Shown here piece after piece: positions 28,439 through 37,433 of a stretch of 64,000 nucleotides of DNA (positions are counted from its first letter, which is position 1; each line of letters begins with the position of its first letter). The stretch spans positions 124,001-188,000 of the forward strand of contig NZ_JAUASV010000002.1 in assembly GCF_030345695.1 (NCBI RefSeq), written 5' to 3'. Origin of the DNA: Galbitalea sp. SE-J8. GTDB lineage: Bacteria; Actinomycetota; Actinomycetes; Actinomycetales; Microbacteriaceae. Made by a program: the position numbers and the translations under genes. The notes under the pieces were generated by a model, which saw only the letters and a program-made list of their open reading frames with translations, was not told where the DNA came from and searched no databases.

Positions 28439-28740
28439 CTCCCGCCGCCGGGCTCCCGCGCGCCCCGCCCGGGCACGCTCGCGTCGCCCGGGAACGGATG
28501 CCGCCGTGCCCGGCCCTGCCCGTGCCCGGCCCTGCCCTGGAACGGATGCCGCACCCGCTCTGTTCGCGCCGGCGACTTCGGGAAATTCAGGAGTTAGTGC
28601 GCACCCGGAGCCGCCCCGGCGCCCGTCCGCGCGTCCGCGCGACGCAACTCCTGAATTTCCGAACCCGAGCGCGGGCGGGGCGGCGCGGGGTGAGGCGGCG
28701 CGGGCGCGGGCCCGCGGGCCCGCAGGCCCGGGGGCCGGGG
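28439..28740. repeat. Gene-free region with element locus 5 (28581-28660, 80 bp)
   Basis: A 302-bp gap between convergent genes. It contains an 80-bp element with left arm GGAAATTCAGGAGTT at 28581 and right arm CAACTCCTGAATTTCC ending at 28660, followed by CGAACC. Before it lies a short direct repeat of GCCCGGCCCTGCC type (28503-28535). After it lies a run of overlapping GGGCCCGC palindromes (about 28705-28738). Confidence 0.85.
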
Positions 28741-29433
28741 TCAGCGCGCGGGGAGGTCCGCGAGCGCCGCGAGCAGGGCGCCGTGCCCGCTCTGCAGGTC
28801 GTCGAGCACGACGCGGGCGGAGGTCGCCGCGAGGTCGTCGCGCGCGAACGCTCCGGTCGCGACGGCGATGAACGCGAACCCGGCCGCGTCCGCCGCGACG
28901 CCGTCGTTCGGGGTGTCGCCCACGATGACGGCCGGACCGTCGAGAGCCGCGGCAGCGCGGCGCGTTAGATCGGCCCGCACGAGGGTGGTGTCGCCGAAGA
29001 ACGAGCGGTCCCAGTCGATGAGCTCGAGGTCGAGTCCCGCGCCGGCGAGCTTGTAGGCGCTGCGCTGGCGCCCGTTGCCGGTGAGCAGGCCGTTCGTCCA
29101 GCCGTGCGCGGCGGCGGCGCGCAGGGCGGCATCCGCTCCGGGGCACAGCGTGCGGTGCTCGCCGCGCTCGTGGCGCAGCCGGGAGAGCTCGTCGAGGTGC
29201 AGGGCCGCGGCCTGGCGCAGCGTGTCGGGCAGGCCGTGGTGCGCGAGGGTCTCGGCGAGGATCTGCGCGTCGGTCTTGCCGTGCGTGTTCGGCATCCGGT
29301 CGGCGATCGTGCGGCCGGCCGCGAGCTCGACGGCCTCGTGGTACAGGTTGCCGGCGTCGGCGCCGTTGAACACGAGCGTGCCGTCGACGTCCCAGAGCAG
29401 ATACCGGGCGGGTTCAGCGGGCATGTCCCTCAT
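28741..29433 (-). CDS. HAD-superfamily hydrolase
   Basis: A 230-aa phosphatase-like protein of the haloacid dehalogenase superfamily, phosphoglycolate phosphatase group. It has motif I LLWDVDGTLV (nucleophile Asp), motif II LLTGNGRQRS (Thr), a lysine in the AYKLAG region and motif IV VIVGDTPNDGVAA (metal-binding Asp pair), with a helical cap at residues 20-95. Substrate unknown. Start ATG 29433 or 29424. Divergent from hemW. Confidence 0.87.
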   Translation of the reverse strand: MRDMPAEPARYLLWDVDGTLVFNGADAGNLYHEAVELAAGRTIADRMPNTHGKTDAQILAETLAHHGLPDTLRQAAALHLDELSRLRHERGEHRTLCPGADAALRAAAAHGWTNGLLTGNGRQRSAYKLAGAGLDLELIDWDRSFFGDTTLVRADLTRRAAAALDGPAVIVGDTPNDGVAADAAGFAFIAVATGAFARDDLAATSARVVLDDLQSGHGALLAALADLPAR

Positions 29434-29469
29434 CGTGGCAGGGCGCGCGCCGGATGACAGAATCGATCG

Positions 29470-30696
29470 GTGCCCTCCGCCCTGCCCGACGGGATCCCCG
29501 CGCCCGCCTCGGGGGAGCTGCCCGCGAGCGCGGCAGCGGATGCGGCGGCGCGCGATCTCGGCGTCTACCTGCACGTGCCGTTCTGCCGGGTGCGCTGCGG
29601 CTACTGCGACTTCAACACGTACACGGCCGAGGAGCTGCGGGGCGTGTCGCGGCACGACTACGCGGCGCAGGCGGTCGCCGAGGTCGGGCTGGCGCGGCGC
29701 GTGCTCGACGCCGTGCCCGGGATGCCTGAGCGCCCGGTGAGCACGGTGTTCTTCGGCGGGGGAACGCCCACGATGCTGCCCGCGGCCGATCTCGCCGTGA
29801 TGCTCGCGAGCGTGCGGGAGGCGTGGGGGCTGACGCCCGGGGCCGAGGTGACGACGGAGGCGAACCCCGATTCCGTCGACGAGCGCTACCTCGTCGCGCT
29901 CGCCGCGGCCGGCTTCACGCGCGTGAGCTTCGGGATGCAGTCCGCCGTGCCGCACGTGCTCGCGACGCTCGAGCGCACGCACGACCCGCAGCGCGTCCCG
30001 CTCGTCGTCCGCTGGGCGCGCGCGGCCGGGCTCGACGTGAGCCTCGACCTCATCTACGGCACGCCCGGCGAGAGCCTCGACGACTGGGGGACGAGCGTCG
30101 ACGCCGCGCTCGCGCTCGAGCCCGACCACCTGTCCGCGTACGCGCTCATCGTCGAGCCGGGCACGAAGCTCGCGCGGCAGATCCGCCGGGGCGAGGTCGG
30201 CGAGCCCGACGACGACCTCGAGGCCGACATGTACGACCTCGTCGACGAACGGGCGACGGATGCCGGGCTCGGCTGGTACGAGGTGTCCAACTGGGCGCGC
30301 GACGGCGCCCACCGCAGCCGGCACAACCTCGCCTATTGGACCGGTCAGGACTGGTGGGGCATCGGCCCGGGCGCGCACTCGCACGTCGGCGGTGTGCGCT
30401 GGTGGAACGTGAAGCATCCGGCCGCGTACGCCGAACGCATCGCCGCGGGCGCGAGCCCCGCGCACGCGCGCGAGGAGCTCGACGACGGCACGCGCCGCGT
30501 GGAACGGGTGCTGCTCGAGTCGCGCACGGCCGACGGCCTGCCGACGGGCGTGCTCGCCGCATCCGGCCGCTCCGCGGTCGCCGGGCTGATCGCCGACGGC
30601 CTCGTCGAGCCGGCCGCGGCGTTCGCGGGTCGCGTCGTGCTCACCCGCAGCGGCCGCCTGCTCGCGGATGCCGTGGTGCGACGGCTGCTCGACTGA
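29470..30696 (+). CDS. hemW: HemW-like radical SAM protein
   Basis: A 408-aa radical SAM protein related to coproporphyrinogen III oxidase; HemW family members are haem chaperones for respiratory proteins. The [4Fe-4S] motif is CRVRCGYCDF (C-x3-C-x2-C, about residues 39-46), followed by VFFGGGTPTML and the HemW-type C-terminal domain (RVERVLLESRTADGLP). The GTG start is 6 nt after the -10-like CAGAAT, so it is probably leaderless. Its presence fits the cytochrome bd genes nearby, but a direct link is only inference. Confidence 0.9.
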   Translation: MPSALPDGIPAPASGELPASAAADAAARDLGVYLHVPFCRVRCGYCDFNTYTAEELRGVSRHDYAAQAVAEVGLARRVLDAVPGMPERPVSTVFFGGGTPTMLPAADLAVMLASVREAWGLTPGAEVTTEANPDSVDERYLVALAAAGFTRVSFGMQSAVPHVLATLERTHDPQRVPLVVRWARAAGLDVSLDLIYGTPGESLDDWGTSVDAALALEPDHLSAYALIVEPGTKLARQIRRGEVGEPDDDLEADMYDLVDERATDAGLGWYEVSNWARDGAHRSRHNLAYWTGQDWWGIGPGAHSHVGGVRWWNVKHPAAYAERIAAGASPAHAREELDDGTRRVERVLLESRTADGLPTGVLAASGRSAVAGLIADGLVEPAAAFAGRVVLTRSGRLLADAVVRRLLD

Positions 30697-30757
30697 GGGA
30701 CGGCGGGCGCGCGGGGGCGGCCGGGCCGGGCCGGCGCGCTCAGCGCACGCGCCGCGC

Positions 30758-31162
30758 TCAGCGCACGAACGCGATCGTCGCCGGGTAGCTGTACCACTGG
30801 CCGCGGTAGGCGGCCATCGCGGCGACGATGCGGAACACCAGGTCGACCACGACGAGCGGCAGGAACAGGATCGCCGCGATGCCGAACGTCGGGATGCACA
30901 GGATGCCGACGGCCACGTAGGCGATGAGCATCGTGAGCGTGAAGTTCAGCGCGGTCGCGGTGTGGGCGCGGATGAACGGCCCGCGCTCGCGCAGCACGAG
31001 GTAGCCGATGAGCGGACCCCAGAACCCGACGACGAGCGGGCTCAGGTGCAGGAGGGTCGCCCAGGTGCGCTCGTCGCCCGGGTTCATCGGCGGGGTGGGC
31101 TGCGGAGCGCCGTAGCCGCCGGGCGGCGGGACGGAGGGTCCGGGCGGGGGAGGCGTCGACAT
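30758..31162 (-). CDS. DUF4870-domain membrane protein 1
   Basis: A 134-aa protein of the DUF4870 (Tic20-like) family: a Pro/Gly-rich N-terminus followed by three or four helices (TWATLLHLSPLVVGFWGPLIGYLVL; FIRAHTATALNFTLTMLIAYV; ILFLPLVVVDLVFRIVAAMAAYRG). Function unknown. It is paired with a second DUF4870 gene on the same strand, a duplication with strong divergence. Confidence 0.85.
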   Translation of the reverse strand: MSTPPPPGPSVPPPGGYGAPQPTPPMNPGDERTWATLLHLSPLVVGFWGPLIGYLVLRERGPFIRAHTATALNFTLTMLIAYVAVGILCIPTFGIAAILFLPLVVVDLVFRIVAAMAAYRGQWYSYPATIAFVR

Positions 31163-31175
31163 GCGGTCATTAAAC

Positions 31176-31213
31176 CGAACGGCCCGGCCTCCCGCGGGAG
31201 GCCGGGCCGTTCG
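31176..31213. terminator. Strong hairpin between the two DUF4870 genes
   Basis: An 18-bp perfect stem (CGAACGGCCCGGCCTCCC and its complement) around a GC loop. It lies just after the stop of the upstream DUF4870 gene (minus strand) and before the start of the next. Confidence 0.7.
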
Positions 31214-31241
31214 ACGCGCGGACCGCGCGGCGGGTGGGGGG

Positions 31242-31634
31242 CTACTTGATGAGGCGCAGCGCGAACGGGTAGCGGTACGCGACGCCGTCCTTGGCCTTGA
31301 GGAAGCCCTGGATCGAGAAGATGATGATCACGACCGCGAGCGCGAGGTACAGCAGCGGCGCGATGAACCCGAAGATGCCGAAGGTCACCGCGGTGAGGAT
31401 GCTCGTGATGATGAACAGAGCGACCCAGGCGATGAGGGCCGTGATCTGGAAGTTCAGCGCCTCCTTGGCCTCCTGGTTCGTGAACGTGCCGCGGTCCTTG
31501 AACACGAGCCAGATGATGAGGGACGGCAGGAAGCCGATGATGCCGCCGAGGTGGGCGAACGAGGCCCACTGGCGATCGTCGGCCTGCGAGAGCGGCGGCT
31601 GCGGGGTGACGGGTTGGGGCGTGGCGTCGGTCAT
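31242..31634 (-). CDS. DUF4870-domain membrane protein 2
   Basis: A 130-aa DUF4870/Tic20-like membrane protein: FAHLGGIIGFLPSLIIWLVFKDRGTF, EALNFQITALIAWVALFII and YLALAVVIIIFSIQGFLKAKDG. ATG 31634 was chosen because GAAAGG lies 8 bp upstream; the frame continues 26 codons further but without conserved sequence. It is divergent from hrcA. Confidence 0.86.
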   Translation of the reverse strand: MTDATPQPVTPQPPLSQADDRQWASFAHLGGIIGFLPSLIIWLVFKDRGTFTNQEAKEALNFQITALIAWVALFIITSILTAVTFGIFGFIAPLLYLALAVVIIIFSIQGFLKAKDGVAYRYPFALRLIK

Positions 31635-31783
31635 GAGGGGTGCCTTTCGGGGCGGATGAGGCTCGGGACAGCGGTGTCCGACAGATGTCGTTGTACCCCG
31701 TTCGGTGGACAAGCCAGACGGTGGGACTCACGGTAGCCCCTCGCGCGCGGCCCGTGCAACGGACGATGACACCGGTCGTCGCG

Positions 31784-31815
31784 TATCATTGGCAGTCGAT
31801 CGATTCGAGTGCTAA
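31784..31815 (+). promoter_or_regulatory. hrcA promoter with degenerate CIRCE operator
   Basis: The -10-like TATCAT (31784-31789) abuts a CIRCE-like inverted repeat: left arm TTGGCAGTC (31789-31797), 9-nt spacer, right arm GAGTGCTAA (31807-31815). The right arm matches the CIRCE consensus perfectly; the left has two mismatches. This fits autorepression by HrcA. Confidence 0.75.
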
Positions 31816-31829
31816 GCGGGGGAGGGCTG

Positions 31830-32852
31830 ATGGTCTCCGATCGAGGTCTCGAGGTGCTCCGGGCGATCGTGCAGGACTACGTCGCGACGCGCGAGCCGGT
31901 CGGCTCGAAGGCGATCGTCGAGCGCCACGCGTTCGGCGTGAGCTCCGCCACGATCCGCAACGACATGGCCGCGCTCGAGGACGAGGAGCTCATCGCCGCT
32001 CCGCACACCTCGTCGGGCCGGGTGCCCACCGACAAGGGCTACCGCGTCTTCGTGGACCAGCTCGCCGACATGCGCCCGCTGTCCGGGGCGCAGCGCAGCG
32101 CGATCGAGACGTTCCTCGCCCGGTCCGTCGACGTCGACGACGTGCTCGCGCGCACCGTGCGGCTGCTCGCGCAGCTCACCCACCAGGTCGCGCTCGTGCA
32201 GTACCCGCAGCTCGCCCACTCGCGGGTGCGGCACGTCGAGCTCGTGCGCCTCGCCCCGCGCCGCGTCATGACGGTGCTCATCACCGACAACGGACGCGTC
32301 GACCAGCGCCTCGTCGAGCTCGCCGCCGAGCTCGACGACGACGGCGCGGCCGACGTGCGCGCGCGGGTGAACGGCGCGATCGTCGGCTCCGCGCTCACGG
32401 ATGCCGTGGTCGCCCTGCGCGAGCTCCCGGGGGCGGTGCCGCCCGGCATCCGTTCGGCCACGGAGCAGGTCGCGGCGAGTCTCGCCGAGCAGATCGGCCA
32501 GAACCGCCAGGACCGTCTCGTCATCGCCGGCGCCGCGAACCTCGTGCGCACGGAGGAGGACTTCTCCGGCTCGATCTTCCCCGTGCTCGAGGCGATCGAG
32601 GAGCAGGTCACGCTCCTGCGGCTGTTCGGCGAGGTCGAGGCCGACCGCAACGGCGTCGCCGTGACGATCGGCCGCGAGAACGCCGGCTTCGGCCTCGGCG
32701 AGACGAGCGTGCTCACGAGCGCGTACACGGCATCCGGGGGCGGGGTGGGCCGGCTCGGCGTGCTCGGGCCGACCCGCATGGACTACTCGAACAACATGGT
32801 CGCCGTGCGCGCGGTGGCCCGCTATCTCACTCGCCTGCTGGGCGAGGACTGA
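31830..32852 (+). CDS. hrcA: Heat-inducible transcription repressor HrcA
   Basis: Repressor of class I heat-shock genes (340 aa) that binds CIRCE. It has an N-terminal winged helix ([44 protein letters not shown]), a GAF-like dimerisation part and C-terminal [17 protein letters not shown] and [18 protein letters not shown], all HrcA signatures. ATG 31830 follows GGGGGAGG. It forms an operon with dnaJ. Confidence 0.95.
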   Translation: MVSDRGLEVLRAIVQDYVATREPVGSKAIVERHAFGVSSATIRNDMAALEDEELIAAPHTSSGRVPTDKGYRVFVDQLADMRPLSGAQRSAIETFLARSVDVDDVLARTVRLLAQLTHQVALVQYPQLAHSRVRHVELVRLAPRRVMTVLITDNGRVDQRLVELAAELDDDGAADVRARVNGAIVGSALTDAVVALRELPGAVPPGIRSATEQVAASLAEQIGQNRQDRLVIAGAANLVRTEEDFSGSIFPVLEAIEEQVTLLRLFGEVEADRNGVAVTIGRENAGFGLGETSVLTSAYTASGGGVGRLGVLGPTRMDYSNNMVAVRAVARYLTRLLGED

Positions 32853-32866
32853 CCGCGAAGGACCCA

Positions 32867-33985
32867 GTGGCAGATCACTACGACACGCTCGGCGTCGACC
32901 GCTCGGCGAGCGCCGACGAGATCAAGAAGGCGTACCGCCGGCTCGCACGCGAGCTGCACCCCGACGTGAACCCGAGCGCGGATGCGGCGGAGCGGTTCAA
33001 GGACGTCACCCACGCGTACGACGTGCTCTCCGACCCGCAGCAGCGCCAGCAGTACGACACCGGCGGCGGCACGGGCTTCGGCGGGCCCGGGGGCTTCGGC
33101 GGGTTCGGCGACATCTTCGAGACGTTCTTCGGCTCGGCCCCGAACGGCGGCGGGTCGGGCGGCGCGCCGCGGTCGCGCACCGAGCGCGGCTCCGACGCGC
33201 TGCTCCGCGTCGAGGTCGACCTGGAGGACGTCGTGTTCGGCGTGCAGCGCGACCTCGAGGTCAACACCGCGGTGCTCTGCGAGACGTGCGAGGGCTCGTG
33301 CTGCGCGCCCGGCACGCGCGCCGTGGTGTGCGACATCTGCCACGGCTCGGGCCAGATCCAGCGCGCCGTGCGCAGCCTGCTCGGCAACATCATGACCTCG
33401 AGCCCGTGCACGACGTGCCGCGGCTACGGCACGGTCATCCCCTCGCCGTGCCCGACCTGCTCCGGCCAGGGCCGGGTGCGCGCCACCCGCACGATCACGC
33501 TCGACATCCCGGGCGGCGTCGACACCGGCGTGCGCCTGCAGCTGCAGGGCCAGGGCGAGGTCGGCCCCGCGGGCGGCCCGAACGGCGACCTGTACCTCGA
33601 GGTCAAGGTGCGCCACCACGACGTGTTCAGCCGCAACGGCGACGACCTGCTCGCGACGGTCGAGGTGCCCATGGTCGACGCGATCCTCGGCACGAAGGTG
33701 CAGCTCGACGCGATCGACGGCGCGCCCGTGACGATCGACATCAAGCCCGGCACCCAGAGCGCCGAGGTCGTGACCGTGAAGGACCGCGGCGTGACCCGCC
33801 TGCGCGGCTCCGGTCGCGGCGATCTGAAGGTCGGCGTGCAGGTCGTGACGCCGACGAAGCTCAACGGCAGCGAGCGCGCGATCATCGAGCAGTTCGGCAG
33901 GACCTACAGCGCGCCGCCGCCGTACTTCTCGCAGTTCCACCAGGGGCTGTTCGCGAAGGTGCGCGAGCGCTTCCTCAACCTCTGA
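32867..33985 (+). CDS. dnaJ: Chaperone protein DnaJ
   Basis: Hsp70 co-chaperone (372 aa). J domain residues 1-67 with HPD (LHPDVN), Gly/Phe-rich region 68-105, zinc domain with four motifs ([32 protein letters not shown]) and a C-terminal substrate-binding domain. The first zinc motif ends in Cys rather than the usual Gly. GTG 32867 has GAAGGA upstream. The hrcA-linked copy in actinobacteria is usually DnaJ2. Confidence 0.94.
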   Translation: MADHYDTLGVDRSASADEIKKAYRRLARELHPDVNPSADAAERFKDVTHAYDVLSDPQQRQQYDTGGGTGFGGPGGFGGFGDIFETFFGSAPNGGGSGGAPRSRTERGSDALLRVEVDLEDVVFGVQRDLEVNTAVLCETCEGSCCAPGTRAVVCDICHGSGQIQRAVRSLLGNIMTSSPCTTCRGYGTVIPSPCPTCSGQGRVRATRTITLDIPGGVDTGVRLQLQGQGEVGPAGGPNGDLYLEVKVRHHDVFSRNGDDLLATVEVPMVDAILGTKVQLDAIDGAPVTIDIKPGTQSAEVVTVKDRGVTRLRGSGRGDLKVGVQVVTPTKLNGSERAIIEQFGRTYSAPPPYFSQFHQGLFAKVRERFLNL

Positions 33986-33989
33986 GCCC

Positions 33990-34718
33990 GTGGCGCACCG
34001 CTATCTCGACGAGTCGATCCCGGACGGGGCGAGCCCCGCATCCGTGACGATCGCGGGCGCCGAGGGCCGGCACGCGGTGACCGTCGCGCGGCTCACCGCG
34101 GGCGAGCGCGTGTCGGTCGGCAACGGGCGCGGCCTCGTGTTCGAGGGCGCGGTGACGGATGCCGCGGCCGGCTCGTTCACGCTCGCGGTCGAGCGCGTGA
34201 CCGCGGTGCCGCGCCCGGCGCCCGCGATCGTGCTCGCGCAGGCGCTCGCGAAGGGGGACCGCGACGAGCTCGCCGTGCAGGCGGCCACCGAGCTCGGCGT
34301 CGACGCCGTGATCCCGTGGCAGGCGCAGCGCTCGATCTCCCGATGGGACGGCGCGAAGCGGGCGAAGGGCGTGCAGCGCTGGGAGGCGATCACGCGCGAG
34401 GCGAGCAAGCAGTCGATCCGGGCCTGGCTGCCCGACGTGCTCGCGCCGGTGTCGTCGAAGGAGCTCGCCGCGCTCGGCGCGTCGTTCCGGCTCGTCGTGC
34501 TCGATCCGGCCGCCGCTACGCCGCTCTCGGCCTGGCAGCCGGACGAGCGCGACGTGATCCTCGTCGTCGGGCCGGAGGGCGGCATCGCCCCCGACGAGCT
34601 CGCGCGGTTCGCCGATGCTGGCGCCGACGTCGTACGCCTCGGCGAGGGCGTGCTGCGCACCTCGACCGCCGGTCCGGCGGCCATCGCGGCGCTCAACGTG
34701 CGCCTCGGCCGCTGGTAG
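33990..34718 (+). CDS. rsmE: 16S rRNA (uracil-1498-N3)-methyltransferase RsmE
   Basis: SPOUT-class methyltransferase (242 aa) that methylates U1498 of 16S rRNA in the small subunit. N-terminal PUA-like part (HAVTVARLTAGERVSVGNGRG); the knotted C-terminal domain has VVGPEGGIAPDELARF and LGEGVLRTSTAGPAAIAALN, the RsmE SAM-binding signatures. It starts 4 bp after dnaJ, so it is part of the same transcript. A large repeat block follows. Confidence 0.93.
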   Translation: MAHRYLDESIPDGASPASVTIAGAEGRHAVTVARLTAGERVSVGNGRGLVFEGAVTDAAAGSFTLAVERVTAVPRPAPAIVLAQALAKGDRDELAVQAATELGVDAVIPWQAQRSISRWDGAKRAKGVQRWEAITREASKQSIRAWLPDVLAPVSSKELAALGASFRLVVLDPAAATPLSAWQPDERDVILVVGPEGGIAPDELARFADAGADVVRLGEGVLRTSTAGPAAIAALNVRLGRW

Positions 34719-35510
34719 CGCGCCCGCTGCTCGGGGAGCGCCGGCCCCGCTGGTCGGGGAGCGCGCCGCGCTGGTCGAGGAGCGCGCGCCCCGCTGGTCG
34801 AGGAGCGGCGGCCCCGCTGGTCGAGGAGCGGCGGCCCCGCTGGTCGAGGAGCGCGCGACGAAGTCGCTCGCGTCTCGAGACCACTACGGATGGTCGGGTG
34901 ATCGGGTGGTCTCGAGACGCGGCGCTCCCTGCGGTCGCGGCGCTCCTCGACCAGCGGGGAGGGGTCCCTTGCGGAGTGGGGCGCTCGTGCTCGTCGTGCG
35001 GTCGGGAGCGGCGGCCCCGCTGGCCGAGGAGCGGCGGCCCCGCTGGTCGAGGAGCGCGCGACGAAGTCGCTCGCGTCTCGAGACCACTACGGATGGTGGG
35101 GTGTTCGAGTGGTCGAGTGGTCTCGAGACGCGGCGCTCCCTGCGGTCGCGGCGCTCCTCGACCAGCGGGAGGGGTCCCTCGACCAGCGGGAGGGGTCCCT
35201 GCGGTCGCGGCGCTCCTCGACCAGCGGGAGGGGTCCCTTGCGGAGTGGGGCGCTCGTGCTCGTCGTGCGGTCGGGAGCGGCGGCCCCGCTGGTCGGCGCG
35301 CGCGCGCCCCGCTGGTCGAGGAGCGCGCGACGAAGTCGCTCGCGTCTCGAGACCACTACGGATGGTGGGCTGATCGGGTGGTCTCGAGACGCGGCGCTCC
35401 CTGCGGTCGCGGCGCTCCTCGACCAGCGGAGTCGGCGCTCCCCGAGCAGCGCGCGCGCTCACCGCGAACAGCCCGGTCGCGCGTCCGGGGCGCCTCGTAG
35501 AATCGACGGC
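34719..35510. repeat. CTGGTCGAGGAGCG repeat block, 0.8 kb, gene-free
   Basis: A block of about 740 bp built from the word CTGGTCGAGGAGCG and its complement CGCTCCTCGACCAG. Three large inverted units are recognisable at 34840-34954, 35043-35164 and 35312-35426. Each has a left arm running through GACGAAGTCGCTCGCGTC to TCTCGAGACCAC, a short variable loop beginning TACGGATGG, and a right arm GTGGTCTCGAGACGCGGCGC ending at GACCAG. Additional shorter direct copies fill the gaps. Short open frames here are by-products. Confidence 0.9.
35498..35503 (+). promoter_or_regulatory. -10 box TAGAAT for the HIT gene
   Basis: TAGAAT lies exactly 7 nt before ATG 35511, placing a leaderless promoter immediately after the repeat block. 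The hrcA operon is therefore probably re-initiated here. Confidence 0.55.
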
Positions 35511-35906
35511 ATGAGCGAGGACCCCACCATCGGCGCGCCGTTCGACACCGAGCCGTCGATCTTCACGCGCATCATCGCGCGCGAGATCCCGGCCGACATC
35601 GTGCTCGAGACCGACCAGGTCATCGCCATCCGCGACATCGCGCCGAAGGCCCCGGTGCACCTGCTCGTCATCCCGAAGACGCAGGCCTACCGCACGGTCG
35701 CCGAGCTCGCCGAGGCCGACTCGGCGCTCCTCGCGCACGTCGTCGAGGTCGCGCAGCAGCTCGCCGACGAGCTCACCGACGGCGAGTTCCGGCTCATCTT
35801 CAACTCCGGCGAGCGCGCCGGGCAGTCCGTCTTCCACGTGCACGCGCACGTGCTCGGCGCTCCGCGCTCCGCCGATCCGCTCACGGAAGAATCCCTTGGC
35901 CTCTAG
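35511..35906 (+). CDS. HIT-family (histidine triad) protein
   Basis: A 131-aa nucleotide-binding hydrolase of the HINT branch, acting on purine nucleoside phosphoramidates or related compounds. It has IFTRIIAREIPADIVLETD at the N-terminus, IAPKAPVHLLVIPK, and the triad HVHAHVLG (about residues 111-118). Its stop lies inside the phoH start region; the 11-bp overlap couples the two genes. Confidence 0.92.
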   Translation: MSEDPTIGAPFDTEPSIFTRIIAREIPADIVLETDQVIAIRDIAPKAPVHLLVIPKTQAYRTVAELAEADSALLAHVVEVAQQLADELTDGEFRLIFNSGERAGQSVFHVHAHVLGAPRSADPLTEESLGL

Positions 35907-36960
35907 AGAACCCGCCTCCAGCGACAGCCCGCTGTCCCCCGTCCCGATCGCGCCCGCCGAGGTCACGGCCGACATCGCCGTCGACGGCGTCGCCATGGTG
36001 CGGCTGCTCGGCCCGCAGGACCGTCTGCTCTCCACCATCGAGAAGCAGTTCCCGGGCCTGTCGGTGCACGTGCGCGGCAACGAGATCCACCTGACCGGGG
36101 AGGCCGAGACGGTGGCCGCCGCGAAGACGCTCGTCGACGAGCTCGTCGTCATGGTGCGCGACGGACGCGAACTCGCGCCCGTCGACGTGGCACAGTCCGC
36201 GCGCATCCTCGGCCGGGGCGAGGGCAGCCCCGCGGAACTGCTCAGCCAGGCGATCCTCACGAGCCGCGGGCGCAGCATCCGTCCGAAGACGCTCGGGCAG
36301 AAGGCGTACGTCGACGCGATCGACCGCAACACCATCGTGTTCGGCATCGGCCCGGCCGGCACCGGCAAGACCTACCTCGCGATGGCGAAGGCCGTGCAGG
36401 CGCTGCAGCGCAAGGAGGTCGACCGCATCATCCTGACCCGGCCGGCCGTCGAGGCGGGCGAGCGGCTGGGCTTTCTGCCGGGCACGCTCACCGACAAGAT
36501 CGACCCCTACCTCAGGCCGCTCTACGACGCCCTCAACGAGATGATGGACCCCGAGCTCGTGCCTAAGCTGCTCGCGTCGGGCACCGTCGAGGTGGCGCCC
36601 CTCGCCTACATGCGCGGGCGCACGCTCAACAACTCGTTCATCATCCTCGACGAGGCGCAGAACACGACGCCCGAGCAGATGAAGATGTTCCTCACCCGGC
36701 TCGGCTTCGAGTCGAAGATGGTCGTCACCGGCGACATCACGCAGGTCGACCTGCCGGTCGGCGCCAGCGGGCTGCAGCTCGTGACGAAGATCCTCGACCG
36801 CGTCGACGACATCCACTTCGCGCGCCTCACGTCGGCGGACGTCGTGCGGCACACCCTCGTCGGCCAGATCGTCGACGCCTACACGAGGTACGACGCGCAG
36901 CAGCAGGCGCGCGACTTCGCCCGTGCGAACCGACTCCCGAGCAAGAAGCGGACCCGATAG
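35896..36960 (+). CDS. phoH: PhoH-family ATPase
   Basis: A 354-aa cytosolic P-loop ATPase of the PhoH/YbeZ group, linked to RNA metabolism with YbeY. It has an N-terminal KH-like region ([17 protein letters not shown]), Walker A GPAGTGKT (about residues 154-161), Walker B IILDEAQN and sensor [10 protein letters not shown]. The rare TTG start is supported by GGAAG 6 bp upstream and by coupling to the HIT gene. Confidence 0.94.
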   Translation: MASREPASSDSPLSPVPIAPAEVTADIAVDGVAMVRLLGPQDRLLSTIEKQFPGLSVHVRGNEIHLTGEAETVAAAKTLVDELVVMVRDGRELAPVDVAQSARILGRGEGSPAELLSQAILTSRGRSIRPKTLGQKAYVDAIDRNTIVFGIGPAGTGKTYLAMAKAVQALQRKEVDRIILTRPAVEAGERLGFLPGTLTDKIDPYLRPLYDALNEMMDPELVPKLLASGTVEVAPLAYMRGRTLNNSFIILDEAQNTTPEQMKMFLTRLGFESKMVVTGDITQVDLPVGASGLQLVTKILDRVDDIHFARLTSADVVRHTLVGQIVDAYTRYDAQQQARDFARANRLPSKKRTR

Positions 36961-36964
36961 CCCC

Positions 36965-37426
36965 ATGTCGATCGAGATCACCAACGAGTCGGGCGTCGAG
37001 GTCGACGAGACCGCGCTGCACCGGATGATGCGCTACGCCCTGCAGGAGCTCCGCGTCCACGAGGACGCCGAGCTCGCGATCGTGCTCGTCGACGAGGCCG
37101 CCATGGAGCAGCTGCACGTGCAGTGGATGGACGAGCCGGGACCGACGGATGTGCTGAGCTTCCCGATGGACGAGCTGCGGCCCGGCACGGACGACGCCCT
37201 GACCCCCGCGGGACTGCTCGGCGACATCGTGCTGTGCCCGCAGGTCGCACAGGCCCAGGCCGAGAGCGCGGGCCACTCGCTCATGGACGAGTGCCTGCTC
37301 CTCACCACCCACGGGCTGCTGCACCTGCTCGGCTTCGACCACGCGGAGCCGGACGACGAGCGCGAGATGTTCGGCCTGCAGCGCGACCTGCTGCTCGGCT
37401 TCGCGCTCGACGAGCGCAAGCGCTAG
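36965..37426 (+). CDS. ybeY: Endoribonuclease/rRNA maturation factor YbeY
   Basis: Zinc-dependent RNase (153 aa) for 16S rRNA 3'-end maturation and ribosome quality control. It has the metal site [11 protein letters not shown] (residues 118-128) and [13 protein letters not shown] 36965 is 4 bp after phoH; the 14-codon upstream extension overlaps phoH and is not conserved. Confidence 0.95.
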   Translation: MSIEITNESGVEVDETALHRMMRYALQELRVHEDAELAIVLVDEAAMEQLHVQWMDEPGPTDVLSFPMDELRPGTDDALTPAGLLGDIVLCPQVAQAQAESAGHSLMDECLLLTTHGLLHLLGFDHAEPDDEREMFGLQRDLLLGFALDERKR

Positions 37427-37433
37427 GCACCCG

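Noticed and set aside
34719-35510. Coding frames across the CTGGTCGAGGAGCG block
   Set aside because: Several frames exist on both strands, but they only translate repeats (for example R-P-A-G-R-G-A-P), lack ribosome sites and match no family.
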